Virus record (IMG/VR): IMGVR_UViG_3300024062_000044
Span: 1 to 28,643 of that record
Length of the DNA stretch: 28,643 bases
Source: a virus
Direction: 5' to 3' (one strand)
Shown here: positions 4,876 to 13,791 of the stretch, in pieces
Position numbering within the stretch: the stretch's first letter is position 1
Layout: every line of letters begins with the position of its first letter
The notes under the pieces: generated by a model
Seen by the model: only the letters and a program-made list of their open reading frames with translations
Databases searched by the model: none
What the model was told of the DNA's origin: nothing
Position numbers and translations under genes: made by a program

Positions 4876-6828
4876 ATGCCTATTAATTACTACTGTGCCA
4901 TTGCAATGAATGGCTCTGATATTGAGATGAACAAAAATCAGCTGCAATTGCCAGTTATTGATAACGAATCATCAGCGCCTACATCACCAGTTGAAGGTCA
5001 AATGTATTTTGACACGAGTCTTGGTGATAAAACAATGTACTTCTACAATGGAACCGCGTGGATAGAAATGGATGGTTCTGGCTCAGGCGTAGAGTCTTTT
5101 ACAAACGTTAACGGTACATATATATCTGCAACCACAGTTAATACAGCAGCAACAGGCGCTGTATCAGTTGGAACTATAGATCTTAGCGCTGCAGACGGAG
5201 CAGACACAAGTGGCAGATTTTTAAGTAAAGATAATGTTTGGTCAGCAATTGATGCAGGCGTTACAACCGTAAATACAACAGATGGTACATATATTGACTT
5301 AACTCCTACTACAGCAACATCAGGCGCTGTGACGGTAACTGCAGATTTAAGCGCGGTTGATGGTACGTCTAGTACTACAACTAGATTTTTATCTAAAGAC
5401 AATACTTGGGATGTTCCTTCTTATACTACAAATACAGACGAAACATACACATTGCCAGTTGCTGCAGGAACACCAGATCTGTCTGCTACTATTAATTTAA
5501 CAGCTGGTGGTACTGGTTCAGGTATTAAATCTGCTGTAGGAATAAATGGAAGTACTACTACAGTTAAGATTACTTCGGTAGCTGGAAATAACGGAAGCGT
5601 AACTTTTGATTTACAAGATGACGTTACAATACCAACCTCGTTAACTATAAGCGGAGCCGCTGGTGATGCATTGGATATTCCTTCTGGTAAGGGAACAAGT
5701 GCTTTAACTGTAGGAACTGACCCTTCTGATACCTTAACAACTAAAAGTTATGTTGATAGTTTAGTTTCAGGCGGTTTAACTTTTAAAGGTACTTTTAGAG
5801 CTGATACAGGTGCTATACTTTCAGGAGGTAATTCAGGTTCTTTCTTGTATAATTGTCCAGGAGGTGCAGGAACTAGAGTAGCTGTAACACAAGGTGATTA
5901 CTACGTAGTTGCAACAGCGGGAGGTTCTTTCTATTGTTCAGGTGTTACATTAGATATTGGTGATGCTATTATAGCTGTAGATGACGCAGCGGCTGATTCT
6001 TCAGACGCAGCTGATTGGTCAACAATATCACAAGGTGTTACTGTGAATAGCTTTACAAATGCCAATGGTACTTATATTTCTGCTGGCACGGTAAATACTA
6101 ACGCTACTGGAGCGGTAACAGTAGGTACAATAGATTTATCTGCTGTAGACGGAACTTCTGATACATCTACAAAATTCTTAAGTAAAGACAACACATGGGA
6201 TGTACCTTCCTACACAACAAATACTGACGCTACATACGCATTACAAGCAGATGCCAAAAGTGGATTAAACGTTCCTTTAACATTAGCCGGTACAAATGGT
6301 GGTTCAGATACTACTGTAAATCTAACGGAAGGAACAGGTATAACATTAACTAGAAATAGCGCTACACAAATAACAATAGCAGCTGATAACAATGGTGATA
6401 TAACGGCAGTTGAGCCTTCAACTGTAGAAGCGGAACTAGGTATTACAGTAACAGACAGCACTGGTCCTATACCAAAAATTGGTCTTGATATTAAAGGACT
6501 TTCTGATCTAACAACCCTTGCTAGCGCTGATAGATTTCCTGTGTACGATGTAACTGCAGATGAAAATATGTACGTCGCAGCACAAGATTTAGCTCCTGTT
6601 ATAAGAAAAGCAAGCACTTTCGCTAGTACAATATCTGCATTTGGAACTGTAACACACAATTTAGGATCTTACGACGTAATAGTACAATTATATAACGCTA
6701 CTAATTACGAGACAATATATGCTTGTGTTGATAGAACCTCTACTAACGCAGTGGCTATTTCTGGAGGTACTTCTTTTCCATCAGGAAACATAAGAGTATT
6801 AGTTTCCCTTGCTGATCAAGGAGTATAA
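4876..6828 (+). CDS. Tail fibre protein with internal repeats (650 aa)
   Basis: Residues about 30-65 (SPVEGQMYFDTSLGDKTMYF, then YNGTAWIEM) are a common fibre N-terminal motif. A repeat of about 50 residues, NGTYI...GTIDLSA.DG...FLSKDN.W, occurs at about 74-126, 129-180 and 392-445. Between copies 2 and 3 is a domain with KSYVDSLVSGGLTFKGTFRA and GDYYVV, likely a receptor- or sugar-binding unit. The C-terminal 90 residues (VTHNLGSYDVIVQLYNATNY) look like the compact tip domain of many phage fibres. Composition is dominated by Thr, Ser, Gly and Ala with almost no Lys/Arg clusters. No peptidase or lyase motif was found. Confidence 0.75.
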   Translation: MPINYYCAIAMNGSDIEMNKNQLQLPVIDNESSAPTSPVEGQMYFDTSLGDKTMYFYNGTAWIEMDGSGSGVESFTNVNGTYISATTVNTAATGAVSVGTIDLSAADGADTSGRFLSKDNVWSAIDAGVTTVNTTDGTYIDLTPTTATSGAVTVTADLSAVDGTSSTTTRFLSKDNTWDVPSYTTNTDETYTLPVAAGTPDLSATINLTAGGTGSGIKSAVGINGSTTTVKITSVAGNNGSVTFDLQDDVTIPTSLTISGAAGDALDIPSGKGTSALTVGTDPSDTLTTKSYVDSLVSGGLTFKGTFRADTGAILSGGNSGSFLYNCPGGAGTRVAVTQGDYYVVATAGGSFYCSGVTLDIGDAIIAVDDAAADSSDAADWSTISQGVTVNSFTNANGTYISAGTVNTNATGAVTVGTIDLSAVDGTSDTSTKFLSKDNTWDVPSYTTNTDATYALQADAKSGLNVPLTLAGTNGGSDTTVNLTEGTGITLTRNSATQITIAADNNGDITAVEPSTVEAELGITVTDSTGPIPKIGLDIKGLSDLTTLASADRFPVYDVTADENMYVAAQDLAPVIRKASTFASTISAFGTVTHNLGSYDVIVQLYNATNYETIYACVDRTSTNAVAISGGTSFPSGNIRVLVSLADQGV

Positions 6829-6856
6829 TAATAAAAATAAAATAAAATTAAATTAA

Positions 6857-9037
6857 ATGGCTATAGAAACATACTGTGATCAAACTATAAACGGAACCTT
6901 AACCTTAGGATCAGCTGATTCTTTAGCAAAATTAATTTTTAATGCTAGCGGTTTTGATACAGCTGAAATTGAAGTAAACGCGTACCAAGCAATGTACGTT
7001 GATGCACAAGACGGTCTTTTTGAGTTAATGAGTGATACAAGTAACCAGAATCATGTTATTACAGGTAGGATGGGGGGAGAGGTTGAGTTAAATTACGAAG
7101 GAACAACAAAACTTAAGACGGTTACTTATGGTATACTTATATCAGGCGAATTAAATATTTCCACAATAAACAACGTATCTACAGACACTGATAAGTTTTT
7201 AGTTTCTGATAGCGGTTTAATTAAATATAGAACTGGTGCAGAGGTAAGAACTGACATTGGCGCAATAGGACCCGCGACTGATCAAGCTTCCCAAAATGCG
7301 ATTTCAGGTTATATTCCTGTTTTTGTTTCAGGAACGACCACCTCAGAACCTGGCACTATTAGTAATTCTATTTTATCTCAAACTACACCATACAATACAT
7401 ACTCGGTCCTTGTAAACACTGGTGTTTTAGATATTAGAGGAACTTTAAAACAAAGTTTTACTAAAGAATCTATATATATTGGTGACAACGTTGGATCAAG
7501 TATAAACACAGTGTCAGCTTTCCAAGATATATATAATATAGGTATTGGTAATGATGTTTTAAAAAACTATATTACTGGAAATGATGGTGGTGGTTCACAG
7601 GAATCGGCCGGAGACAATGTAGGAATTGGATATCAAGCGATAACAAACCTAACTTATGGAACAAACAACGTTGCTATTGGAACGGACACACTGAAAGCTT
7701 TAACACTTGGGGCAAACAATATTGCTCTTGGGAAAAACTCTTTACTAGCTCTAACCGGAACAAGATCAAACTCTCTTGGAAACGTAGCATTAGGTTTTAA
7801 TACTTTAAGTAGTATGACAACTGGTACTTTTAATGTGGCAATAGGAAATACTAATCTTGAAGCAACAACTTCAGCTGAATCTGTTGTATCAATTGGTAAT
7901 GATGTTGCAAAACCATTTACAGGCACAATAACAGAGGCTGTATTAATAGGTAACAAGGTTTTAGCTAACAGCACGGCAACAAATGTAAATGATGCTATAA
8001 TAATAGGCCAGAACAGCGGGCTTGCAACTGCAGGTACACTTACCAACGACATTCTTATAGGTAGAAATTCCTTTAATGGCAATACAAGTAGTGGTAACAA
8101 TATAGCTATTGGCGGAAGTGCAAACCAACAAAATGGTACTGTAGATACTTCAATAGCGATAACAACTCGTGATGGTTTAGGAACTGGCGGTAGCGCAAGC
8201 TCTTTTGGTATAGTCATAAGTACTTATGATGATGCAGACACGGGAGTTGGAAGTGTAAATGATTCACAAGGAAAATATAGCGCTACAATTGGTGGTATTG
8301 GAAATCTTAATCAAGGTGGTAATGGTTTTATTGGTGGTGGTAAAACAAACACAATTGTTTCAACCGCGACAAATAGCGCGATTTTAGGTGGTTTTGATAA
8401 CGAAGTACAAAGTGGTGGTTCAGGCGGTATGGCATTAGGTTCAAACCTACAGGTCAATGGAAATAATCAAGTTGTTTTAGGAAGATTTAATACTGCTAAT
8501 AATAACTCAAAACTTATAGTAGGTGCTGGTTTTAGCAATGCTAACAGAATAAATGCTTTTGAGGTAAAAAACACAAGTCAATTAAAGCTTGGTAAATACG
8601 GCCAAACACCAGCGAACTTTCCAAGTCCAAGTACTTTAGAAACTCTGGTGAATGTTTTAGTGGTTGCCCCGAACAATAACGTCATTGAAATACCTATTAC
8701 TAACTCAGAATTTAATTCTCAAAAATTACTGTCAAGCGATAGACCAGTAACAGCGGGAAGTGTAACAAACCTAGGTACATCTGAGTCAAAAATAGTAAAA
8801 ATATCTTGGACTGGAAGTGCTGGAAATGCTATTTTAAGATTACCCTTAGCTAGTAACTTTACAAATAAAACAATACGATTTATAACAGATAGCTCATTAC
8901 CAGCAACAGCAACAGCGCAAATTCAAGGCAACGGCGGTACTGAGACTATAAACGGTTCAACTGCTGGAGTAACACTCACAGGTACGTATCAAGCAACTAT
9001 GGTTTGGTCAGACGGCACAGAGTGGTGGGTGCTTTAG
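6857..9037 (+). CDS. Long tail fibre with YadA-like beta-roll repeats (726 aa)
   Basis: Residues about 225-420 carry degenerate repeats NxAIGxxxL (NNVAIGTDTLKALTLGANNI, NVALGFNTLSS, NVAIGNTNLE, AVLIGNKVL, DILIGRNSF). These are the hallmark of the left-handed beta-roll found in trimeric autotransporter heads (YadA, Hia) and some phage fibres. Residues about 510-580 (NEVQSGGSGGMALGSNLQVN, GNNQVVLGRFN) resemble a fibre shaft end, and the C-terminus VWSDGTEWWVL closes the protein. It is probably a trimer that reaches the cell surface. The start is preceded by AAATTAAATTAAATG. Confidence 0.75.
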   Translation: MAIETYCDQTINGTLTLGSADSLAKLIFNASGFDTAEIEVNAYQAMYVDAQDGLFELMSDTSNQNHVITGRMGGEVELNYEGTTKLKTVTYGILISGELNISTINNVSTDTDKFLVSDSGLIKYRTGAEVRTDIGAIGPATDQASQNAISGYIPVFVSGTTTSEPGTISNSILSQTTPYNTYSVLVNTGVLDIRGTLKQSFTKESIYIGDNVGSSINTVSAFQDIYNIGIGNDVLKNYITGNDGGGSQESAGDNVGIGYQAITNLTYGTNNVAIGTDTLKALTLGANNIALGKNSLLALTGTRSNSLGNVALGFNTLSSMTTGTFNVAIGNTNLEATTSAESVVSIGNDVAKPFTGTITEAVLIGNKVLANSTATNVNDAIIIGQNSGLATAGTLTNDILIGRNSFNGNTSSGNNIAIGGSANQQNGTVDTSIAITTRDGLGTGGSASSFGIVISTYDDADTGVGSVNDSQGKYSATIGGIGNLNQGGNGFIGGGKTNTIVSTATNSAILGGFDNEVQSGGSGGMALGSNLQVNGNNQVVLGRFNTANNNSKLIVGAGFSNANRINAFEVKNTSQLKLGKYGQTPANFPSPSTLETLVNVLVVAPNNNVIEIPITNSEFNSQKLLSSDRPVTAGSVTNLGTSESKIVKISWTGSAGNAILRLPLASNFTNKTIRFITDSSLPATATAQIQGNGGTETINGSTAGVTLTGTYQATMVWSDGTEWWVL

Positions 9038-9097
9038 TAAAAACAATAACAAACAAGTGATAATATAAATATACCTGCTCGGTAAGAGCAATAACCA

Positions 9098-9412
9098 ATG
9101 TCTAATTTAAAACCAAAACCAATGACATTTTATTACGAGACTAATTCGTGGACTAGTCAACCGCAACCAGATGAAAACCAAATTAAACTATGGAACCATA
9201 TAGCCGACAAAGCTAACTGGCGTATAGTTCAATTACCCAACGGTTACTACCAAACAGAATACCAAGATCTTCGAAACGAAGAGACCTGGAAGGATGTAAC
9301 TCGGCGAGAAACAATGGAAGCTGCCGAGACTTCAATAGATAAGACAATAGAACACTACAAAAAGAAAGTTGAATTTTTAAACGGACCTAAGGTAGTAAAA
9401 ACTTTTAAATAA
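9098..9412 (+). CDS. Hypothetical protein between fibre and GroEL genes (104 aa)
   Basis: It begins MSNLKPKPMTFYYETNSWTS and has a central WRIVQLPNGYYQTEYQDLRN and a C-terminal helix ETSIDKTIEHYKKKVEFLNG. The C-terminal part could form a short coiled coil. No family recognised. The 60-base gap before it carries GATAATATAAAT (9060-9071), which resembles the downstream half of the leftward promoter elements, and a short GCTC-GGTAA-GAGC hairpin, so it may open the chaperonin operon. Confidence 0.65.
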   Translation: MSNLKPKPMTFYYETNSWTSQPQPDENQIKLWNHIADKANWRIVQLPNGYYQTEYQDLRNEETWKDVTRRETMEAAETSIDKTIEHYKKKVEFLNGPKVVKTFK

Positions 9413-9440
9413 AATAAATTAAATTAAATCTAATTAAATC

Positions 9441-10991
9441 ATGGCTGATGCTATAGTAAAAAATCTTAGTTTTGGAGACGAAGCTAAAGATAAAATATTT
9501 AAAGGAATTGAACAACTCACAAACGCTGTTAGCTCCACACTTGGAGCTAGCGGTAAATGTGTTATAATGGAAGATGACCAGGGTAATCCTGTCATAACAA
9601 AAGATGGTGTTACTGTCGCAAACTGCATAACACTGCACGATCCAATAGAGAATATGGGTGCAACTTTATTAAAAGGTGCAGCTAGAAAAACAGTTAATGA
9701 AGCTGGTGATGGAACAACTACAGCCACCGTGTTAGCTCACGCTATACTGAGTGAAGCTCGTAGTAAAGACATAAACACTAGAGAACTAAAAGAAGGTATA
9801 GATAAAGCTGTTGATAAAGTTGTTAAATATTTAGAATCAATAAGTATACCTGTTAAAGGTGACATGATAGACGACATAGCAACTATATCAACCAACAATG
9901 ATAAAGTTCTAGGTAAGTTAATAGGTGATGCTTTTAGAGAAGTAGGTGAAACAGGGATTGTGACACTTGGTGTTTCTGAAAATGGAATAACAGAAACAGA
10001 GATAGTAGATGGTATAGAATACTACAAAGGTTATTGCCATCAAAACTTTATAACTGATAAAGAAAAAGGCACGGCAGAACTAGATAAACCGCTGGTTTTA
10101 ATAATGGAATCAAAAGTAGAATCTATTAGACAAATACAACCTGTGTTAGAACATGTAATAAAAAACAACAAACCATTACTTTTAATAGGCGAAGTTGATC
10201 CTACTGTTCTTTCTGCTTTGGTAATGAACAAAATGAAGGGTAATATTAAAGTAAACGTTGTAGACCCTCCAGCATATGGCTTACGCAAAAAAGAAATACT
10301 AAATGATTTAGCTTTGCTTACAAACTCAACTATAATAAATGAGGACTTAGGCGATGATTTAAATGCAATACAAATAGATTATTTAGGTGAATGTGTAAAG
10401 TCAGTTTCTCAAGAAAATCAAACAGTAATTCAAGTAGAAGAAATACCTGATGAAGCTAAAGATTTTATAGAAAAAATTAAAAAAGATTTAAAAAAGAAAA
10501 ACCCTGCACACGTTGTTGTTAATTTAGAAAGAAGATTAGCTACATTAAGTGCTAAAGTGGCTATAGTAAAAGTAGGTGCTTTTTCTGATGTAGAATTAAA
10601 AGAAAAAACAGATAGGGTCGAAGACGCTATATGTGCTACAAAAGCCGCTATAAAACAAGGTATAGTACCAGGAGGTGGTATTGCTTTATTAAATGCTTCG
10701 TCAATAATAAAACCTAAAACAAAAGGTCAAAAAGTGTTGTTGGAAGCTATAAAGTCACCTTTTAAAACTATACTTAAAAACGCTAATATTAAAGAACCTG
10801 ATTTTAATAAAAATGATGGTACTGGATTAAATGTGGTTACAGGAAAAATGGTAAATATGGTTGAGTCAGGGATTATTGATCCTTTGCTCGTAACTAAAAG
10901 CGCTTTAATTAACGCGGCTTCTGTGGCAACAACTATCCTTTCTACTGATTGTGTAATTAATAATATGAGAATAGATGAAAGCGCTAGGTAG
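9441..10991 (+). CDS. groEL: Phage chaperonin GroEL (516 aa)
   Basis: This is a group I chaperonin that would form ATP-driven folding rings. Seen motifs are TKDGVTV at 53-59, GDGTTTAT at 89-96 (nucleotide-binding loop), VEDAICATKAA with the hydrolysis aspartate near 395, and PGGG near 411-414, all in the order of bacterial GroEL. The apical region keeps VDPTVLSALVMNKMKG, equivalent to the GroES/substrate-binding helices. It is 516 residues against about 545 in bacteria and lacks the glycine-methionine tail, ending instead INNMRIDESAR. Codon use is A/T-rich like its neighbours, so it is not a recent host copy. It overlaps the GroES gene by 17 bases and lies among virion genes, implying folding of coat or tail proteins. 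Confidence 0.95.
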   Translation: MADAIVKNLSFGDEAKDKIFKGIEQLTNAVSSTLGASGKCVIMEDDQGNPVITKDGVTVANCITLHDPIENMGATLLKGAARKTVNEAGDGTTTATVLAHAILSEARSKDINTRELKEGIDKAVDKVVKYLESISIPVKGDMIDDIATISTNNDKVLGKLIGDAFREVGETGIVTLGVSENGITETEIVDGIEYYKGYCHQNFITDKEKGTAELDKPLVLIMESKVESIRQIQPVLEHVIKNNKPLLLIGEVDPTVLSALVMNKMKGNIKVNVVDPPAYGLRKKEILNDLALLTNSTIINEDLGDDLNAIQIDYLGECVKSVSQENQTVIQVEEIPDEAKDFIEKIKKDLKKKNPAHVVVNLERRLATLSAKVAIVKVGAFSDVELKEKTDRVEDAICATKAAIKQGIVPGGGIALLNASSIIKPKTKGQKVLLEAIKSPFKTILKNANIKEPDFNKNDGTGLNVVTGKMVNMVESGIIDPLLVTKSALINAASVATTILSTDCVINNMRIDESAR

Positions 10992-11235
10992 AAATTTAAT
11001 TATAGAAAAGCTAGAAGATCAAATTCAAGAAACAAATGGTGGATTACTTTTAGCAGAAATACACAGAGATGACATTAGATACTTAAAGGCAAAGATTATA
11101 AGCCTAGGTAATGATGTTGAAGGTGTTAAAAAAGAAGATATTATATTTTATGATAAACATGCAGGTCATAAAATACAAAATAATAAAAAAATATATCACG
11201 TTATTAAGTCAACAGACGTGGTCGTTGTTTTGTGA
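10975..11235 (+). CDS. groES: Phage co-chaperonin GroES (86 aa)
   Basis: The sequence follows the Cpn10 pattern: MKALGRNLIIEKL (strand 1), a mobile loop ETNGGLLLAE (bacterial loops read like SAGGIVL), AKIISLGNDV, KEDIIFYDKHAGHKI, and STDVVVVL at the end. It is 86 residues against about 97 in bacteria. It starts inside the 3' end of groEL (17-base overlap), so the order groEL-groES is the reverse of the bacterial operon and translation is probably coupled. Its TGA overlaps the GTG of the next gene. It caps the phage GroEL or replaces host GroES on host rings. Confidence 0.88.
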   Translation: MKALGRNLIIEKLEDQIQETNGGLLLAEIHRDDIRYLKAKIISLGNDVEGVKKEDIIFYDKHAGHKIQNNKKIYHVIKSTDVVVVL

Positions 11236-11678
11236 AAAAGCTAGAAGCAGGAGATTTAAAAAATCTTAATCTGCTAAAACATTATCGAATAATACGCAAA
11301 TGGGCTTCCAAAAACAACGATCTAAATGAAGCAGATTTAGAACTATTGATATATTTAGATTGTATAGACTTGTTTACAAAAAAAGATTTTGAAGCAGGTT
11401 CTTACTCTTACAGTTGGGATAATAGAAGATGGAGTAGATTAATAAAAGGCGAATGGATTTCTGTCTGGAGACAGAGAAATAGAACAACTCAAAAGTACAA
11501 CATATACAAAGTTTCTTTTAAAGGTAAACAGCTTATTAAAAGAATATATCGCATAATGCTAGGTGAAGATGATATACCTATTAGTAAAAGGCGAAACAAG
11601 ATTATAAAAGGAAATTCATATATAGATAAGGTTTTGACTAAATCTATATATAACGTTAATAAAGATAAAAGCAGATAA
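11232..11678 (+). CDS. Hypothetical, possibly winged-helix protein (148 aa)
   Basis: The protein begins at GTG (11232-11234), overlapping the GroES stop as TGTGA, and reads MKKLEAGDLKNLNLLKHYRI. The middle (LLIYLDCIDLFTKKDFEAGS, then SWDNRRWSRLIKGEWISVWR) and the basic wing-like RQRNRTTQKYNIYKVSFKG fit a MarR-type winged helix pattern of helix, turn, helix and strand pair. The C-terminal third is strongly basic (ISKRRNKIIKG). It could be a late regulator or a DNA-binding virion factor. The family call is tentative; coupling to the chaperonin genes is clear. Confidence 0.65.
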   Translation: MKKLEAGDLKNLNLLKHYRIIRKWASKNNDLNEADLELLIYLDCIDLFTKKDFEAGSYSYSWDNRRWSRLIKGEWISVWRQRNRTTQKYNIYKVSFKGKQLIKRIYRIMLGEDDIPISKRRNKIIKGNSYIDKVLTKSIYNVNKDKSR

Positions 11679-12359
11679 ATGAGTACAATAGCAGCAAGTA
11701 CAGCATTGGCGGGATCAAAAATCTCAGATAGTAGGTCTGGAGGAATAGTTAGCACTATGTTTGGTGAAAATCCAGCTAATCTAGCCGCTTTAGGATCAAA
11801 CAATCAACAAGCTGCTGGTGCAGCACCAGAGCCAGAATCAACTGACCCAAGTTATTTGTCTGATGCTAATTCAGCTTATAGTGATGCTTATTCTGCAATG
11901 ATGGATAATAAAGGGCCAGGTGGAAGAGCGAACGCTCAGTCAGCTGGTTTAATGGATACTTTTAATTCTGCTAAAGAAGCGAGAGACGCGGCTAGACTAA
12001 GATTCAAATCAGAAGAAGCAGGTATGTCTCCAGAGGAATACAGTCAAGATCAAGTGTCTCAGTATGGTGGAGGTTATGGAAGAAGATTAGGTATTGGTAA
12101 TATGATGTCTCAATATGGCAATATTAGAAATGGTGTTAACGCAACTCAAAACCAACTAGTATCAGACGCACAGCAATCTTATACAGATAATCCTAGTGAA
12201 CAAGAAACTTCTGAATCTAAATTAAGAAACCCTTTAGGGCAAGAATTACAACCTATGAATGCTGTAGGTTTTAAAAATAGCGCTATAACAAACGCTGGAG
12301 AAATGTTTGGTCAATCTTACGGAGGATTGTTTGCTGGAGCTGCTAAAAAATATAAATGA
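11679..12359 (+). CDS. Hypothetical, probably virion-associated protein (226 aa)
   Basis: It starts MSTIAASTALAGSKISDSRS directly after the previous stop. It is rich in Ala, Gly, Ser, Asn and Gln, with helical SLIDE-like segments (ANSAYSDAYSAMMDNKG, AKEARDAARLRFKSEEAG) and a glycine-rich part YGGGYGRRLGIGN. The composition resembles internal or ejected virion proteins. No signal peptide or catalytic motif. An 8-bp hairpin follows 23 bases after its stop. Confidence 0.6.
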   Translation: MSTIAASTALAGSKISDSRSGGIVSTMFGENPANLAALGSNNQQAAGAAPEPESTDPSYLSDANSAYSDAYSAMMDNKGPGGRANAQSAGLMDTFNSAKEARDAARLRFKSEEAGMSPEEYSQDQVSQYGGGYGRRLGIGNMMSQYGNIRNGVNATQNQLVSDAQQSYTDNPSEQETSESKLRNPLGQELQPMNAVGFKNSAITNAGEMFGQSYGGLFAGAAKKYK

Positions 12360-12381
12360 CCTACATACTGTAACGTAGACA

Positions 12382-12400
12382 CAATGCATACTATGTATTG
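12382..12400 (+). terminator. Hairpin after the 226-aa gene
   Basis: CAATGCAT and ATGTATTG pair over 8 bp (one G-T) around the loop ACT, in the 85-base gap before the next gene. It is A/T-rich and lacks a T-run on the plus strand, so it is more likely an RNA processing or stability element than a strong terminator. Confidence 0.3.
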
Positions 12401-12444
12401 GAACGATATGAGAAAAAGAAATAAATAAATAAATAAAAATAATT

Positions 12445-12672
12445 ATGGACCACAAAAAATACGATCCAGCAATGGAAAAATTAAAACCAGGAACAAAAGT
12501 TGGTGTAGTAGGTGAATCTCATATATGGGACGGGCCTTTAAATCAAGAAGGCAGAGTTCATGGTCAAGGAGCTAGTAATGGAATAACAGGTATGCAAATA
12601 CTTAAAGCTCCTGTTAAATATAAAGGAATCAATCCAGTTCTTTGCGCACAAGGCAGAGTTGGAGAATTATAA
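12445..12672 (+). CDS. Hypothetical small protein (75 aa)
   Basis: The frame reads MDHKKYDPAMEKLKPGTKVG, then VVGESHIWDGPLNQEGRVHG and QGASNGITGMQILKAP. A glycine-rich beta-type fold is likely. No family recognised. It is preceded by a run of AAAT units and the spacer TAATTATGG, which is a typical start context in this genome. It is one of several small genes between the chaperonin and holin genes. Confidence 0.6.
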   Translation: MDHKKYDPAMEKLKPGTKVGVVGESHIWDGPLNQEGRVHGQGASNGITGMQILKAPVKYKGINPVLCAQGRVGEL

Positions 12673-12682
12673 AAACAAAAAA

Positions 12683-13165
12683 ATGAGTACATACAATTCA
12701 TCGGTAAGTGTTATCCTCAGCGACACTATTAATATACCTCAACCTGGGGTTATAGCTAGTGGTACAAACACAGGGGCTACAAATCAATTAATTGATGCTG
12801 GTAGTGATTTTTCACCAGCAGTAACTAACCCTCTGGGATATGTTATATCTGGAGGAGACGTAGTATACACTAATGGCGAGATATTTACCGTAGTAAGTGT
12901 GGACGATGCAAACACAATAACGTTAAGTGGTAGTCCCACTCAAGCTGCTACATATGAAATATATAAAAGTAACGCTGCTAATATTAGTGATGGTTACTCT
13001 TTATATTTTGGAACAACAGGCAATGTTGTTGTTGAAGATGTTTCTGGTAATCAAGTTACTTTAAATAATGTAGTTGCTGGAAAAGTAATAGATCTACTGG
13101 TGGTTAAAGTGTTATCAACTGGATCAACTGCTTTAACTGATATAGTAGCTTTACAAAACATATAG
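12683..13165 (+). CDS. Beta-rich virion-type protein (160 aa)
   Basis: The start is placed at ATG 12683 (MSTYNSSVSVIL), in the A-rich context AAAAAAATGAG. An in-frame ATG at 12659 would add eight residues and overlap the preceding gene. The protein is almost entirely alternating hydrophobic residues and Gly/Ser/Thr/Asn turns (EIFTVVSVDDANTITLSGSP), with no catalytic signature. It fits a head decoration or fibre-associated protein, and is similar in texture to the gene at 13792. That role is inference. Confidence 0.6.
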   Translation: MSTYNSSVSVILSDTINIPQPGVIASGTNTGATNQLIDAGSDFSPAVTNPLGYVISGGDVVYTNGEIFTVVSVDDANTITLSGSPTQAATYEIYKSNAANISDGYSLYFGTTGNVVVEDVSGNQVTLNNVVAGKVIDLLVVKVLSTGSTALTDIVALQNI

Positions 13166-13167
13166 TT

Positions 13168-13371
13168 ATGGCAAATATTCTAATGAACAGATTAGGTGCT
13201 GCTAAGGCCGGTAAAGGTTGTGCAGAGTCAGAGGGTGGAAGTGGTTGCGTTGTAAAGCGTGGCGATAAATACGTTATTTTAAATAATAAAAAAGGTGGTG
13301 TTTGGAAATCAGGTTTTTCTTCTGCTGAAGAAGCTAAGAAGATGCTTTCGGCATATCACGCAAATTCATAA
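13168..13371 (+). CDS. Hypothetical small protein (67 aa)
   Basis: It begins MANILMNRLGAAKAGKGCAE with two cysteines (18 and 27), then KRGDKYVILNNKKGGVWKSG, and a C-terminal helix SSAEEAKKMLSAYHANS. The pattern of strands then helix, with KGGVWKSGF and a following helix, recalls small proteins that repair or modify a phage particle, but I cannot name a family. It lies 2 bases after the preceding stop and 2 bases before the next start. Confidence 0.6.
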   Translation: MANILMNRLGAAKAGKGCAESEGGSGCVVKRGDKYVILNNKKGGVWKSGFSSAEEAKKMLSAYHANS

Positions 13372-13373
13372 CT

Positions 13374-13724
13374 ATGGGGTACAATCACAAAGGACATTAC
13401 GGTCATTACAGCGGAAACGCAAAGCACTCAAAGCATCATATGGTTAATTCATGGGAAGAAGAAGATGTAGCAAGAGGTAGAAAAGAAATGGCAGAAGGCC
13501 ACAAAGGACACGCTGAGGCGTTGTTTGATGATGCACATGGTAGTTATAATTATGATGGACATAATTCTACTGGCGCTGAACATCATGGAGCTGCTAAGAC
13601 AGTTAGCTGGAAATATGGAGACGCTACGTACTCAGGTGAATTAATACCTAGCAAAGAAACATCTACACATAGATATGCTAGAACACATAACGGTAAAATA
13701 AAATCCTTACCGAAAAATAAATAA
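13374..13724 (+). CDS. Histidine-rich protein (116 aa)
   Basis: His makes up about one residue in seven, clustered in the first 25 (HKGHYGHYSGNAKHSKHH) and around 45-75 (EGHKGHAEALFDDAHGS, GAEHHGAAK). Lysine, glycine and tyrosine are also frequent. Metal binding or a pH-sensitive virion role is possible; neither is shown. The second half, SWKYGDATYSGELIPSKETS, is beta-like. There is no signal peptide. It is followed by a 67-base A-rich gap. Confidence 0.6.
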   Translation: MGYNHKGHYGHYSGNAKHSKHHMVNSWEEEDVARGRKEMAEGHKGHAEALFDDAHGSYNYDGHNSTGAEHHGAAKTVSWKYGDATYSGELIPSKETSTHRYARTHNGKIKSLPKNK

Positions 13725-13791
13725 ACAGAGTAAACTGATAAATCAAAAAAAAACAACCAAACCAGGCTTAACAGCCACAAAACAAAAACAA

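Noticed and set aside
7654-8217. 187-codon minus-strand ORF opposite the long fibre gene
   Set aside because: It is the mirror of the Gly/Ala/Asn/Thr-rich repeats and has hydrophobic, low-complexity content. The same applies to minus-strand ORFs at 5043-5402 and 6210-6659.
9441-11235. Host chromosomal groEL operon (contamination or prophage edge)
   Set aside because: The order is reversed, the genes overlap, the C-terminal tail is missing, and the flanking genes and base composition are those of the phage on both sides.
12659-12682. Upstream ATG start for the 160-aa beta-rich protein
   Set aside because: It would overlap the previous gene and add only MENYKNKK. The ATG at 12683 has the A-rich context used elsewhere.
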